Origin: Leptospira idonii
GTDB taxonomy: Bacteria > Spirochaetota > Leptospiria > Leptospirales > Leptospiraceae
Length of the DNA: 64,000 nucleotides
Assembly (NCBI RefSeq): GCF_004770995.1
Contig: NZ_RQHW01000016.1
Span: forward strand, 124,001 to 188,000
Direction: 5' to 3'
How positions within the stretch are numbered: the stretch's first letter is position 1; every line of letters begins with the position of its first letter. Made by a program: the position numbers and the translations under genes. A model generated the notes under the pieces. The model saw only the letters and a list, made by a program, of their open reading frames with translations. It had not been told where the DNA came from and searched no databases. Below are positions 1 to 7,931 of this stretch, one piece after another.

Positions 1-1010
1 CCAAGTCGGAAAAAACGAATCAAAATCAGTCTTCCGCAAACTCTTTGTTTGATGATTTTACAAGAGCGGTATCCTTAGGGCTTTACGATTATCTCAGAAA
101 ATCCAAAACGAAAGGTTTCACACTCTCCCTTTCCGGGGGAGCGGACAGCGCTGCCTGCGCTCTTTTAGTCACAAGTATGAAAGAGATCGCAAAAAAGGAA
201 TTAGGAGATTCTATTTTCAATCGTTTAGGTGTGGAAGAATCGAAACTTCTGGTGACTCTCTACCAAAAAACAGAAAACAATTCGGAGCTTACGGAAACCA
301 TCGCAAAAGTGTTAACGGAAGAATTAGGAAACCCTCACCACCAAATCTCCATCGACTCTTCCGTGGAAGAAGCAGTGGGTCTCATCCAAAGTCAAATCGG
401 CAGAAAACTGACTTGGGAAACGGACGACCTTGCTTTACAAAACATCCAAGCAAGAGTTAGATCTCCTCTCATTTGGCTTTTGGCAAACTTGAACGGTCAT
501 TTGCTTTTATCCACAGGAAACAGAAGTGAAGCAAGCGTAGGTTATACGACTATGGACGGAGACAGTTCCGGTTCTCTCTGTCCTATCAGCGGTGTGAGTA
601 AAGAATTCATCTTGCGTTGGATCGATGACATTCAATCGGGGAACAATCCTTATATCTCTTTCAAAGAATCCTTAAAATTACTCAGACAAACAAAACCCAC
701 TGCGGAACTCAGACCTTTGGAAACGAAACAAGAAGATGAAAAGGATCTAATGCCATATCCTATTTTACAAGAAATGGAACGTTTATCGGTTTTTGTAGGT
801 TTGGAAGAAGAGGAATGTTTTTTCCGAATGAAACAATCTCACCCGGAATTGGATGCAGATTTGCTGAAAAAACAAATCGAAAGATTCACGAAACTATTCA
901 GAACATCCCAATGGAAAAGAGAAAGACTTCCTCCCTCTTTCCATTTGGACGAATACGGATTGGATCCTAAGACCAGTTATAGATATCCGATCCTCTCCGG
1001 CGATTTTTAA
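1..1010 (+). CDS. nadE: Glutamine-dependent NAD+ synthetase, C-terminal part (5' truncated by window)
   Basis: This is the ATP-pyrophosphatase (synthetase) domain that amidates deamido-NAD+ to NAD+, the last step of NAD synthesis. The P-loop motif SGGADS lies about 30 residues after an internal TTG at 45. The frame stays open from base 3 to the window edge, so that TTG is not the true start. The family's usual form here is a protein of about 640 residues with an N-terminal nitrilase-type glutaminase domain, which would lie outside the window. Downstream motifs (STGNRSE, GYTTMDGDSSG, PTAELRP) fit the family. It converges on the next gene with a 44-bp gap. The call is firm; the full length cannot be seen. 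Confidence 0.93.
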   Translation, partial: KSEKTNQNQSSANSLFDDFTRAVSLGLYDYLRKSKTKGFTLSLSGGADSAACALLVTSMKEIAKKELGDSIFNRLGVEESKLLVTLYQKTENNSELTETIAKVLTEELGNPHHQISIDSSVEEAVGLIQSQIGRKLTWETDDLALQNIQARVRSPLIWLLANLNGHLLLSTGNRSEASVGYTTMDGDSSGSLCPISGVSKEFILRWIDDIQSGNNPYISFKESLKLLRQTKPTAELRPLETKQEDEKDLMPYPILQEMERLSVFVGLEEEECFFRMKQSHPELDADLLKKQIERFTKLFRTSQWKRERLPPSFHLDEYGLDPKTSYRYPILSGDF

Positions 1011-1054
1011 GACTTTTGCTGAGGGTCACACGACTGCGGCTCTGCCTTTACTAC

Positions 1055-1756
1055 TTACGGAGTAGGAATCCCTGCTCTTTGGTAGGCGGCTGCCATTTCC
1101 CTATCGACTTGTTCGTTTTGAAATTTAATGTTTGTTAGTATCTCTTCGAATTTTTTATCCATCTCCGGATCGTCTCCGCCGTTGCTTTCAATCAAATAAT
1201 TGATGATCTCCAATCGGTCGTTTCCTTGTTTTTTAACACTAGTGTAGTAGTATTGAAGATCGCCTGCGGAAGGAGAACCGCCAAACACTGCAGTGGTGGC
1301 TTGAGACAATCTTTGGTTTTCTTGTTCCATTTTCGCCTTCACTTCCGCAGTCATTCTTCTAGGAATTAAATTATTATCGGGAAACATCTCTCTCAGTTCG
1401 TCGAAAGTCTCCATGGCTTCTTCCGGATACGGTTTTCCCGTAGCGGGATTGATGGGAATCTCTCCGCTGTTCGCGACAGAATTTCTCACTTCGTCTTCGT
1501 AAGTCATTCCCCCGGCTTTATAATAGTCGGAGTCGAAGATAGATTCGGAATCCTGCCCTCTGGCCCCTAAGGCATTGGAGGTAGGTCGTTTCGAACCACC
1601 GTCCCCCATAAACAAGGCAGAAATCGCTTTGGATTTTCCGGATTTTCTTCTTCTTTCTTCTTCATCATCGTCTCCTACGAATAGGAAAAGAATCGTGATA
1701 AAAAAGAGAACGAGTAGGATGAAAGATGTGAATAGTAATTTTTTTTGGATTCCCAT
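1055..1756 (-). CDS. Hypothetical single-pass membrane protein
   Basis: I do not recognise the family. From the chosen ATG (MGIQKK...) there is one hydrophobic segment at about residues 6-29. An acidic then basic stretch (GDDDEEERRRK) follows, then a low-complexity, probably extracytoplasmic domain of about 190 residues with no cysteines and a helical C-terminal half. An upstream in-frame ATG at 1789 exists, but the 1756 start has an AGGA about 9 nt upstream and puts the membrane segment at the N-terminus. It diverges from the lipoprotein gene at 1797 across about 40 bp, so the two could share a promoter region. Function unknown. Confidence 0.7.
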   Translation of the reverse strand: MGIQKKLLFTSFILLVLFFITILFLFVGDDDEEERRRKSGKSKAISALFMGDGGSKRPTSNALGARGQDSESIFDSDYYKAGGMTYEDEVRNSVANSGEIPINPATGKPYPEEAMETFDELREMFPDNNLIPRRMTAEVKAKMEQENQRLSQATTAVFGGSPSAGDLQYYYTSVKKQGNDRLEIINYLIESNGGDDPEMDKKFEEILTNIKFQNEQVDREMAAAYQRAGIPTP

Positions 1757-1796
1757 AGATCGAATTCCTAAAATCTTGGGAGGGAACATTCCAGAA

Positions 1797-2534
1797 ATGC
1801 AACGTACCCTCTTCTATCCAATCTATCTGATCTCCTTATCTTTACTCTCCTTTTTTCGATGTGGGACCAATACGGATACGCCTGTAGCTCCTTTTATTTT
1901 CATCATTCCTCCTGCAGTCCCTCAAATTCTGTCAGTTGTCTCAGTAAATAGCAATATCACCGACAGTTTTGAATCGAATGCCTTCGGATGGGTGGCCGAT
2001 CCTGCCCCTGAATTCATTTTGCGTTATTATGTCACAAACAGAGAGCCTCAGTTCGTAGGATACAACCTCTACATCACAACTGCCACTCCTGCCATCATTC
2101 AGACGATCACCGGAGAGTATTTGGAAGACGGCGTACAGCCCAGTTTCCCCCATCTCCCTTTTGAAAACTCAACAGATTCTTCGAAAGTAGTGACCAAAAG
2201 AATCCGATTCCATGTTCCCCCTCCGGGAGCCTATCATTTTCAAAAATGCCAAATCTATAACTTCACAATGAGGTCCTTTTTGACAGGAGGGCTCATCTCG
2301 AACCCTTCCGCCTCCGTTTCTGCCTGTGCCAAAAATGGAGACCTGGCTTTCCAATACTGTACGGAAGGTTCCGGATGCAATTCTACCACATGTGCGGTAG
2401 CAGGATGTGCCAATCCTTCCGCCTGCCCCGTGGGCACAAAATGCAACCCTTGCCTTTTTGCTGACCGAGAGCTTTTGGGCTGTACCTGCCCGAATGGATC
2501 CAAACCTCCCGGGTGTCAATTCGTTGGCCCGTAA
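1797..2534 (+). CDS. Hypothetical lipoprotein with Cys-rich C-terminus
   Basis: The 245-residue protein opens with a signal peptide ending in SFFRC, a loose spirochaetal lipobox, so lipidation at Cys22 is likely. The middle is a beta-rich region (residues about 25-165). The last 70 residues carry about a dozen cysteines in CxxGSGCxxxxC and CxxxTKCxxC-like spacing, resembling small disulfide-rich repeats. The frame is open further upstream to 1575, but that part runs antisense to the neighbouring gene. The ATG at 1797 has GGAGG about 14 nt upstream and begins the signal peptide. The 3' end overlaps the start of rsmI. The exact family is unknown to me. Confidence 0.72.
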   Translation: MQRTLFYPIYLISLSLLSFFRCGTNTDTPVAPFIFIIPPAVPQILSVVSVNSNITDSFESNAFGWVADPAPEFILRYYVTNREPQFVGYNLYITTATPAIIQTITGEYLEDGVQPSFPHLPFENSTDSSKVVTKRIRFHVPPPGAYHFQKCQIYNFTMRSFLTGGLISNPSASVSACAKNGDLAFQYCTEGSGCNSTTCAVAGCANPSACPVGTKCNPCLFADRELLGCTCPNGSKPPGCQFVGP

Positions 2535-3246
2535 CCAAGAACCAGGCAAACTCTATGTGGTAGCTACCCCGATCGGAAATTTAGGGGATGTGACCGGGCG
2601 TGCAGTGGAAGTTTGGAATGAGGTAGATACAGTTCTCTGCGAATCCGTCCCTGAAACCAAAAAATTATTTTCTAAATTGGGAATTTCAACCCCCGTGAGA
2701 GCCCTCTATAAAGATGCCTCTCTCACTCCTTACGAATCCCTTTTGAAAGAGCTGAAAGAAGGAAAATCATTCGCTCTTGTCTCCGATGCGGGAACTCCTG
2801 GGGTATCCGATCCTGGTTCTCAAATCGTTCGTGCCGTCAGAGAAAAAGGTTTTTCCATCATTCCTGTTCCAGGGGCATCCGCACTCACCGCCATCCTGTC
2901 CGTTTCCGGATTTCAGGTGAATCCTACCTTGTTTTTGGGGTTTCTTTCCGAAAAACCGGGTAAAAAAAGAAAAGAATTGGAAGAAGCCAGCAGGATCGAC
3001 GGACTCATTGTTTTCTACGAATCCGTCCATAAATTGCCGAAATTATATCCGATGTTGCTTGAAATTTTCCCAGAAACGGAAGTGATCGTGGGAAGAGAAT
3101 TGACAAAGGCATTCGAAGAAGTGATTTATTTCCGAAATCCCCAAGGACTGATGGATTCCCCTCCTACAGCCAAGGGGGAATTCGTATTTCTCCTGAATCA
3201 TCGAAAAAAAACGCTTAAGGGATTTTCGGAATCCACCGATACCTGA
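2494..3246 (+). CDS. rsmI: 16S rRNA (cytidine1402-2'-O)-methyltransferase RsmI
   Basis: RsmI uses SAM to 2'-O-methylate C1402 of 16S rRNA in the decoding centre. The tetrapyrrole-methylase fold is shown by ATPIGNLGD, SDAGTPGVSDPG and VPGASA. The usual EDTRxxRKLL segment is changed here to CESVPETKKLF, a divergence worth noting, although the fold motifs are intact. ATG 2494 gives 250 aa; a TTG at 2524 is an alternative, and neither has a clear Shine-Dalgarno. Both starts lie inside the 3' end of the preceding lipoprotein gene in another frame, so coupling is probable. Confidence 0.9.
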   Translation: MDPNLPGVNSLARNQEPGKLYVVATPIGNLGDVTGRAVEVWNEVDTVLCESVPETKKLFSKLGISTPVRALYKDASLTPYESLLKELKEGKSFALVSDAGTPGVSDPGSQIVRAVREKGFSIIPVPGASALTAILSVSGFQVNPTLFLGFLSEKPGKKRKELEEASRIDGLIVFYESVHKLPKLYPMLLEIFPETEVIVGRELTKAFEEVIYFRNPQGLMDSPPTAKGEFVFLLNHRKKTLKGFSESTDT

Positions 3247-3267
3247 AGTAGTAAGAGGACAAAGAAC

Positions 3268-3594
3268 ATGAACGTCGATAAAGTAGGAAGAATCGGTGGT
3301 TTTGGGTACGAGCCTAAAAAAACTACAGCTGCTTCCAAATCAGAAACAACAGGTCCTGTAGATACAATTTCCATTTCGGATGCGGCTAAAAAAATCGCAT
3401 CAGAAGCGAAACTTCAATCGGAAGTAAAACAAATTGCAAAACAAATTGTTTCCGCTCCTCCGGAAGAAGACAGAACAGAGAAATTAAAAAACGTAAAAGA
3501 ACGTTTAAAAAACGGTGATTATGACAACCTCTCTAACGAGATGTTGGATAAAATCTCTGATCAAATTGCTTCTACATTTCTCGGACAACAGTAA
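3268..3594 (+). CDS. flgM: Anti-sigma-28 factor, FlgM-like
   Basis: The 108-residue protein has FlgM architecture: a disordered Gly/Lys/Thr-rich N-terminus, then VDTISISDAAKK, then the C-terminal sigma-binding helices with RTEKLKNVKERLKNGDY followed by a final helix. FlgM binds FliA (sigma-28) and holds late flagellar transcription until hook assembly is complete. The gene sits 21 bp after rsmI with AGAGGACAAAGAAC before ATG. No other flagellar gene is in the window. A stem-loop follows the stop. The assignment rests on pattern and length, not on a search. Confidence 0.75.
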   Translation: MNVDKVGRIGGFGYEPKKTTAASKSETTGPVDTISISDAAKKIASEAKLQSEVKQIAKQIVSAPPEEDRTEKLKNVKERLKNGDYDNLSNEMLDKISDQIASTFLGQQ

Positions 3595-3596
3595 GG

Positions 3597-3622
3597 AAAG
3601 GACAGGAGGTGAGGGGTCCTTT
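3597..3622 (+). terminator. Stem-loop after flgM
   Basis: Inverted repeat AAAGGAC (3597-3603) / GTCCTTT (3616-3622) with a 12-nt loop, starting just after the flgM stop and followed by a T/C-rich tract. It fits an intrinsic terminator, or an attenuator before the downstream run starting at 3681. Confidence 0.5.
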
Positions 3623-3680
3623 TGATTTGTCCTCTTTTCGGATGACGTCACCTTCGTCTAGTTATTGTTAGGAGAGTTGT

Positions 3681-4847
3681 ATGCCAGTCCTCCCGGAATG
3701 GATCAACTTCCAATTCTCTCCCAAAATTCACTTTGAAATCGATTGCGGGTACAAACTCGGTTCCTTCGTTAAAAACATAGGAACCAGAGTGGTACTCATT
3801 GCCACTCAGCGTGAGCTGGAGAATGCGGAAGAATTATCTATCATCAAAACCAGTTTGGAAAAACATTCCGAAGGAGTGATTATCTTCGACGATATCGTCG
3901 ATAAGGTTCACTTCAAAGATCTGGACTCTACCGCACATTTTTTAAGAATCTCAAACGCAGACTGCGTAGTAGCTTACGGTTCTTTCGAATCCGTAAATGC
4001 AGGCAAAGCAGCTTCCCTACTCGCAACAAACGACCTTTTTGCGGAAGAAATGTTGGTCGGTAAAAAACCCCTCAAAAAGAAGGGACTTCCTTTGATCGTT
4101 GTTCCCACAAAACCTTTATTAGGAAACGAATGTTCTCCTTTTTTTTCCATCGTAGACGACAAAGATAAAAACAGAAAATACTTCGCACACGAATGGGCCT
4201 TTCCTGAACTCATAGTTGCCGATCCTAAAATCGGAGCGGGAATGTCTTCGACAGAAACCGCCAAAACGGGAATCGCTATTTTATCCGCTGCAGTAGACAG
4301 CATCCTTTCCAAGTATGCGAATGAAATCACCTCATCCACCGCATTACGTGCGATCGAATTGATTTCCAAAAACATCGTCCCTGCCATCAGAGAACCTCGT
4401 AACCTAGGACCGAAAAACTCCATTTATGCGGCAAGCCTACTCGCAGGGATCGCACAATCCACAAGCAGTTTGGGTCTTTGTTATGCTCTTTCCTTGGCAG
4501 TGACCACTGTCACCAGCTTGGATATTTTTCAAGCAATGTCCATTTTACTTCCTCACGTTATGGAATACAACCTCACCTCCTCCGCAGGTAAGTATGTGAT
4601 GATCGCAAGAGCCTTGGACGAAGATGTTTCCAATATCTCAGTGATCGAAGCCGCCATCAAGGCGGTGGAAGGAATTCGTAAAATTTATCTGGAACTTAGA
4701 ATTCCCCAAAGGCTTTCCGAATACGAAGTGAAAAAAATCGACCTTCCCGGAATCGCCACTTTGGCTGCGACTTACCCGTTTCTGGATTGCCTTCCTAGAG
4801 AATTGCCCAAAAATGAGATAGAAACCATTTTGGTGGCAGCTTTCTAG
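3681..4847 (+). CDS. Iron-ADH-fold protein lacking metal ligands (probable pseudoenzyme)
   Basis: The 388-residue protein has the length and layout of group III iron-dependent alcohol dehydrogenases, including the conserved tail LLPHVMEYN. Aligned without gaps against the E. coli FucO pattern GLVHGMAHPL...PHG, the ligand and catalytic positions are changed: H263 to Y, H267 to L, H277 to I. In the DxxxH motif the Asp remains (VDSIL) but the His is Ser. The NAD-loop GGGS is replaced by GSFE, and the TTAGTGSE signature is lost (TKPLLGNECS). A redox role is therefore doubtful; it may be a structural or ligand-binding protein. GGAGAG lies about 8 nt upstream of the ATG. It leads two unknown genes (4856, 5097). 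Confidence 0.75.
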   Translation: MPVLPEWINFQFSPKIHFEIDCGYKLGSFVKNIGTRVVLIATQRELENAEELSIIKTSLEKHSEGVIIFDDIVDKVHFKDLDSTAHFLRISNADCVVAYGSFESVNAGKAASLLATNDLFAEEMLVGKKPLKKKGLPLIVVPTKPLLGNECSPFFSIVDDKDKNRKYFAHEWAFPELIVADPKIGAGMSSTETAKTGIAILSAAVDSILSKYANEITSSTALRAIELISKNIVPAIREPRNLGPKNSIYAASLLAGIAQSTSSLGLCYALSLAVTTVTSLDIFQAMSILLPHVMEYNLTSSAGKYVMIARALDEDVSNISVIEAAIKAVEGIRKIYLELRIPQRLSEYEVKKIDLPGIATLAATYPFLDCLPRELPKNEIETILVAAF

Positions 4848-4855
4848 GAAACAAA

Positions 4856-5107
4856 GTGATTCGATTAACCGACTTCGAAAATCAACTGATGGAAACCTTT
4901 TCTCTGAGCGACAGAGATGCGAGAAGGTTGGAGAGAGTCATCGCAGATCTTTCCATCATCGTGGGAATGGAAGCGGTGGAAATTTTCGATTTCCTCAGAT
5001 TCGGAGTAGAACAAGAGTTAGAAGATCTAAAAGCGGATTATAACTGGGAAAAGTTCCGAATCAAAATCCAGAAAAAACTCAAAAAACAAAATCACATTGA
5101 TCTATAA
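4856..5107 (+). CDS. Hypothetical small helical protein
   Basis: An 83-residue, charged, cysteine-free and mostly helical protein of unrecognised family. It uses a GTG start with AGGA 7 nt upstream, 8 bp after the stop of the ADH-like gene, and overlaps the next gene by 11 bp, so the three genes look co-transcribed. No membrane segment or signal peptide is present, so it is probably cytosolic. The short spacing supports a real gene. Confidence 0.65.
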   Translation: MIRLTDFENQLMETFSLSDRDARRLERVIADLSIIVGMEAVEIFDFLRFGVEQELEDLKADYNWEKFRIKIQKKLKKQNHIDL

Positions 5108-6386
5108 AGAAGGAAAAAATTACCACTTTCTATTAGCAACCCCCGATTCCATTGCGAGAATCCAAAGCAAAGTTTCCCCCTTTTACGATTTTCCCAAATC
5201 CAAAATTCCGGATCTCCCTAGTCTATCAAGCGACCCTTTGGTCGTTCCTAAGTTTTTGTACGAAATGAACTGGAATCGAATCGGTCATCCTTCTTCTCCG
5301 ATCGAATCCGCTATGTACATCTCTTATGATGGAACAAAGATCCATTCGGAGAAAAAACCGGAGGAAAAAATTCATTACATCACTCGCACGGGAGAAAAAA
5401 AAGCGGCTATAGAAAAACTGCCCTTCCCCGCCCCATCAAAAACTCCCTTTTATCTTTCTTTGGGAGAGAATGAGAAAATACAGGTGGGAGGCATCAAAAA
5501 CAAGGAACGGGTTTTACTCACAAAAACCAAACGAACCAAATACGGACAAAATAAATACCTTTCGCTAAGGGACATCGTAAACCCGAATTTTTCGGAAGAA
5601 GAAATCAAAAACAAAATCGAAGAACTTTACTTCAACAGAGAAAACAAAACCTTTTTATTCAGATTGGTGCAAATTCTTTACTCGGGAACTCCTGCGGAAG
5701 AAAATAAAATCGTTTCCAATCTTTTCAGTTTTGAACCGGAGTTCGCTAAGTTTCTAAGCAAAAGCATATTTACGGTAGAGATCATTCCTTTGATCCACGG
5801 TCCCTTCATTCAAAATTTTATTTCCAACTTTGACGAAAGATATATAAAACATTCCCTTCCCTCTCTTTCGCCTCAAGTGCGGAAAGTTTTGGAAAAATCA
5901 GTATCCAAAAACAAATTCAAAATGATTTTAGATGCCCCTTCGATCGAGCCTAAACAAGGGGAAAGTTTTTTGGAAAGATTGGAGTTGGAAGTGTACAAAA
6001 CGTTCGCCAGGAATGTCTATTTCGAAGAAGGACATATAAACACTTACAAGGAAACAGACGACAAGGAAGAGGAAATGCAAAAAGAAGAAATTCGTTTGGA
6101 TGCGGAAGATTCGTCTCAATTCAACTTTTGGACATCCCGTCCTTCTTTGGAGTTTTTCCTTCCTACCAAAACAAAATTATTCTTTTTAACGAGAGATTGG
6201 ATCCAAACCCTTAGATTCGACTGGTTTTTATCCAGAAAAATGATAGAGACATACGAATTTCATAGACTTCCTCCTGGACTCATTTTGGAGGTTCCTTATT
6301 TTCCGACAGGGCTTTGTTTGGTGGGAGGAGGGATCACAAACGAAAGAAAAGAATTCGAATGCTGCATGCAGTGGTTCGCTTATTAA
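5097..6386 (+). CDS. Hypothetical protein, 429 aa
   Basis: I do not recognise this protein. The TTG at 5097 is inferred as the start because it overlaps the previous stop and no ATG occurs for about 50 codons; no Shine-Dalgarno is evident. There is no signal peptide or clear membrane helix. It is Lys/Glu-rich, with aromatic-rich patches near the C-terminus (LFFLTRDWIQTLRFDWF) and a Gly/Cys-containing tail (LCLVGGGITNERKEFECC). It is the last gene of the run beginning at 3681 and ends before a bidirectional-looking hairpin shared with the convergent glpK. Confidence 0.65.
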   Translation: MIYKEGKNYHFLLATPDSIARIQSKVSPFYDFPKSKIPDLPSLSSDPLVVPKFLYEMNWNRIGHPSSPIESAMYISYDGTKIHSEKKPEEKIHYITRTGEKKAAIEKLPFPAPSKTPFYLSLGENEKIQVGGIKNKERVLLTKTKRTKYGQNKYLSLRDIVNPNFSEEEIKNKIEELYFNRENKTFLFRLVQILYSGTPAEENKIVSNLFSFEPEFAKFLSKSIFTVEIIPLIHGPFIQNFISNFDERYIKHSLPSLSPQVRKVLEKSVSKNKFKMILDAPSIEPKQGESFLERLELEVYKTFARNVYFEEGHINTYKETDDKEEEMQKEEIRLDAEDSSQFNFWTSRPSLEFFLPTKTKLFFLTRDWIQTLRFDWFLSRKMIETYEFHRLPPGLILEVPYFPTGLCLVGGGITNERKEFECCMQWFAY

Positions 6387-6392
6387 GACGAA

Positions 6393-6421
6393 CCGGCACA
6401 AAGAAAAATTCCTAGTGCCGG
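6393..6421. terminator. Hairpin between convergent genes
   Basis: Perfect inverted repeat CCGGCAC (6393-6399) / GTGCCGG (6415-6421) in the 48-bp gap between the convergent 5097-6386 gene and glpK. There is no strong T-run, so it is a candidate bidirectional terminator only. Confidence 0.45.
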
Positions 6422-6434
6422 GGAAGATAGAAGA

Positions 6435-7928
6435 CTAATTCGTTTTGACTCTCTTAATGGCATCATTCCATTTAGAAATTTCTTCCTTTCTTTCACTGTC
6501 TTTCATTTTAGGAACGAATTGGGAATTTTTGGTCTCCAATTTTTTCAAAGCGGATACGCTTTTAAAGAAACCTCTTTCCAAGCCCGCCAAATAAGCTGCC
6601 CCTAAAACCGTAGTATCTACGTTTTGCGGTCTAATCACTTTGGTTCCTAAAATGTCCGCTTGGAACTGCATCAACCATTTGTTAGCGGTAGCTCCTCCGT
6701 CCACTCTGAGAAACTTCAAAGGTTTTCCCGTTTCTCTTTCCATCGCATAGGCAAGCTCGTAAGATTGTAAAGCGATCGCTTTTAAGGCGGCTCTAGTGAT
6801 TTGTGCGGGAGTCGTATCTCTAGAGAGTCCGAAAATAGCACCTCTGGCTTCCTGGTCCCAATGAGGGGCGCCGAGTCCAGCAAAGGCGGGAACGAATACG
6901 ATATCGTCTTTTGTTTTGATGGATTGAACCAATTTTTCGGAATCTTTTGAGTATTCGAAAAACTCCAAATTGTCTCTTAAGAACTGAACTACAGCTCCTC
7001 CGATGAAAACGGAACCTTCCAAACAATAGACTGTTTTGCCTTCCGGACCCAAAGCAAGTGTGGTGATCAAACCTTGGTTAGAGATTCTGAATTCATCTCC
7101 CACATTGAATAAGAAAAAACATCCTGTACCGTAAGTGTTTTTGGCTTCTCCAGGCTCAGTACAAAGTTGACCGAAAAGAGCGCCTTGTTGGTCTCCAACT
7201 AACGAAGAAATAGGAATTCCATCGGGAAGAGTTTTGACTCCTGAGGTAAAACCGAATAGGTTTTTGGAATTATAAGCTTTAGGAAGCATCGAAGTAGGAA
7301 CTCTTAAAATTTCACAAAGTTCCTCATCCCATTCCTTGGTTTGAATATTGAAAAGAAGAGTTCTGGATGCATTTGTATGATCGGTTTTATGTTCTTTGTG
7401 ACCGGTCAATTTATAAAGCAGCCACGTATCGATGGTTCCGAACATAAGGTCGCCCTTCTCCGCTTTCGCACGAGCACCTTTTACATTGTCCAAAATCCAT
7501 TGGATTTTTGTTCCTGAAAAATAAGCATCCAGAACCAAACCTGTTTTGTTTCTGAAATTGGATTCCAAACTTTGGGACTTTAAATTTTTACATATATCGG
7601 AAGTTCGGCGGCATTGCCAAACGATGGCGTTATAGATGGGTTTTCCCGTTTTGCGATCCCATACTACTGAAGTTTCTCTTTGGTTTGTGATCCCGATCGT
7701 GACTGCATCTTTCGGATTTAGGTCTCCGCTTTTGATCGCATCTCCGATGAGTTTTACCGTTTTGGACCAAATTTCTTCCGGATCGTGCTCAACCCAGCCC
7801 GGCTTAGGATAGTATTGTTTGAATTCCTGGTATGCGGAGGAAATGACTTTCCCTTTGTCACTAAAACAAAAAGTCCGAATTCCTGTGGTACCTGCGTCGA
7901 TTCCGATAATATATCCCTTTTTTGCCAT
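6435..7928 (-). CDS. glpK: Glycerol kinase
   Basis: A FGGY-family kinase that phosphorylates glycerol to sn-glycerol-3-phosphate with ATP, feeding phospholipid synthesis or central metabolism. Supporting motifs are GDQQGALFGQ, NTYGTGCFFLFN, DGGATANKWLMQFQADIL and VLGAAYLAGL; the length of 497 aa is typical. The N-terminal phosphate motif reads DAGTTG rather than the common DQGTTS, a mild departure. GGAG lies 9 nt before ATG. It directly follows the MBL-fold gene (3 bp gap), suggesting one transcript. No glpF or glpD is in the window. Confidence 0.93.
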   Translation of the reverse strand: MAKKGYIIGIDAGTTGIRTFCFSDKGKVISSAYQEFKQYYPKPGWVEHDPEEIWSKTVKLIGDAIKSGDLNPKDAVTIGITNQRETSVVWDRKTGKPIYNAIVWQCRRTSDICKNLKSQSLESNFRNKTGLVLDAYFSGTKIQWILDNVKGARAKAEKGDLMFGTIDTWLLYKLTGHKEHKTDHTNASRTLLFNIQTKEWDEELCEILRVPTSMLPKAYNSKNLFGFTSGVKTLPDGIPISSLVGDQQGALFGQLCTEPGEAKNTYGTGCFFLFNVGDEFRISNQGLITTLALGPEGKTVYCLEGSVFIGGAVVQFLRDNLEFFEYSKDSEKLVQSIKTKDDIVFVPAFAGLGAPHWDQEARGAIFGLSRDTTPAQITRAALKAIALQSYELAYAMERETGKPLKFLRVDGGATANKWLMQFQADILGTKVIRPQNVDTTVLGAAYLAGLERGFFKSVSALKKLETKNSQFVPKMKDSERKEEISKWNDAIKRVKTN

Positions 7929-7931
7929 AAA

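Noticed and set aside
2169..2549. Minus-strand frames opposite the Cys-rich lipoprotein gene
   Set aside because: They mirror the Cys/Gly-rich codons of the real gene and lack RBS and family features.
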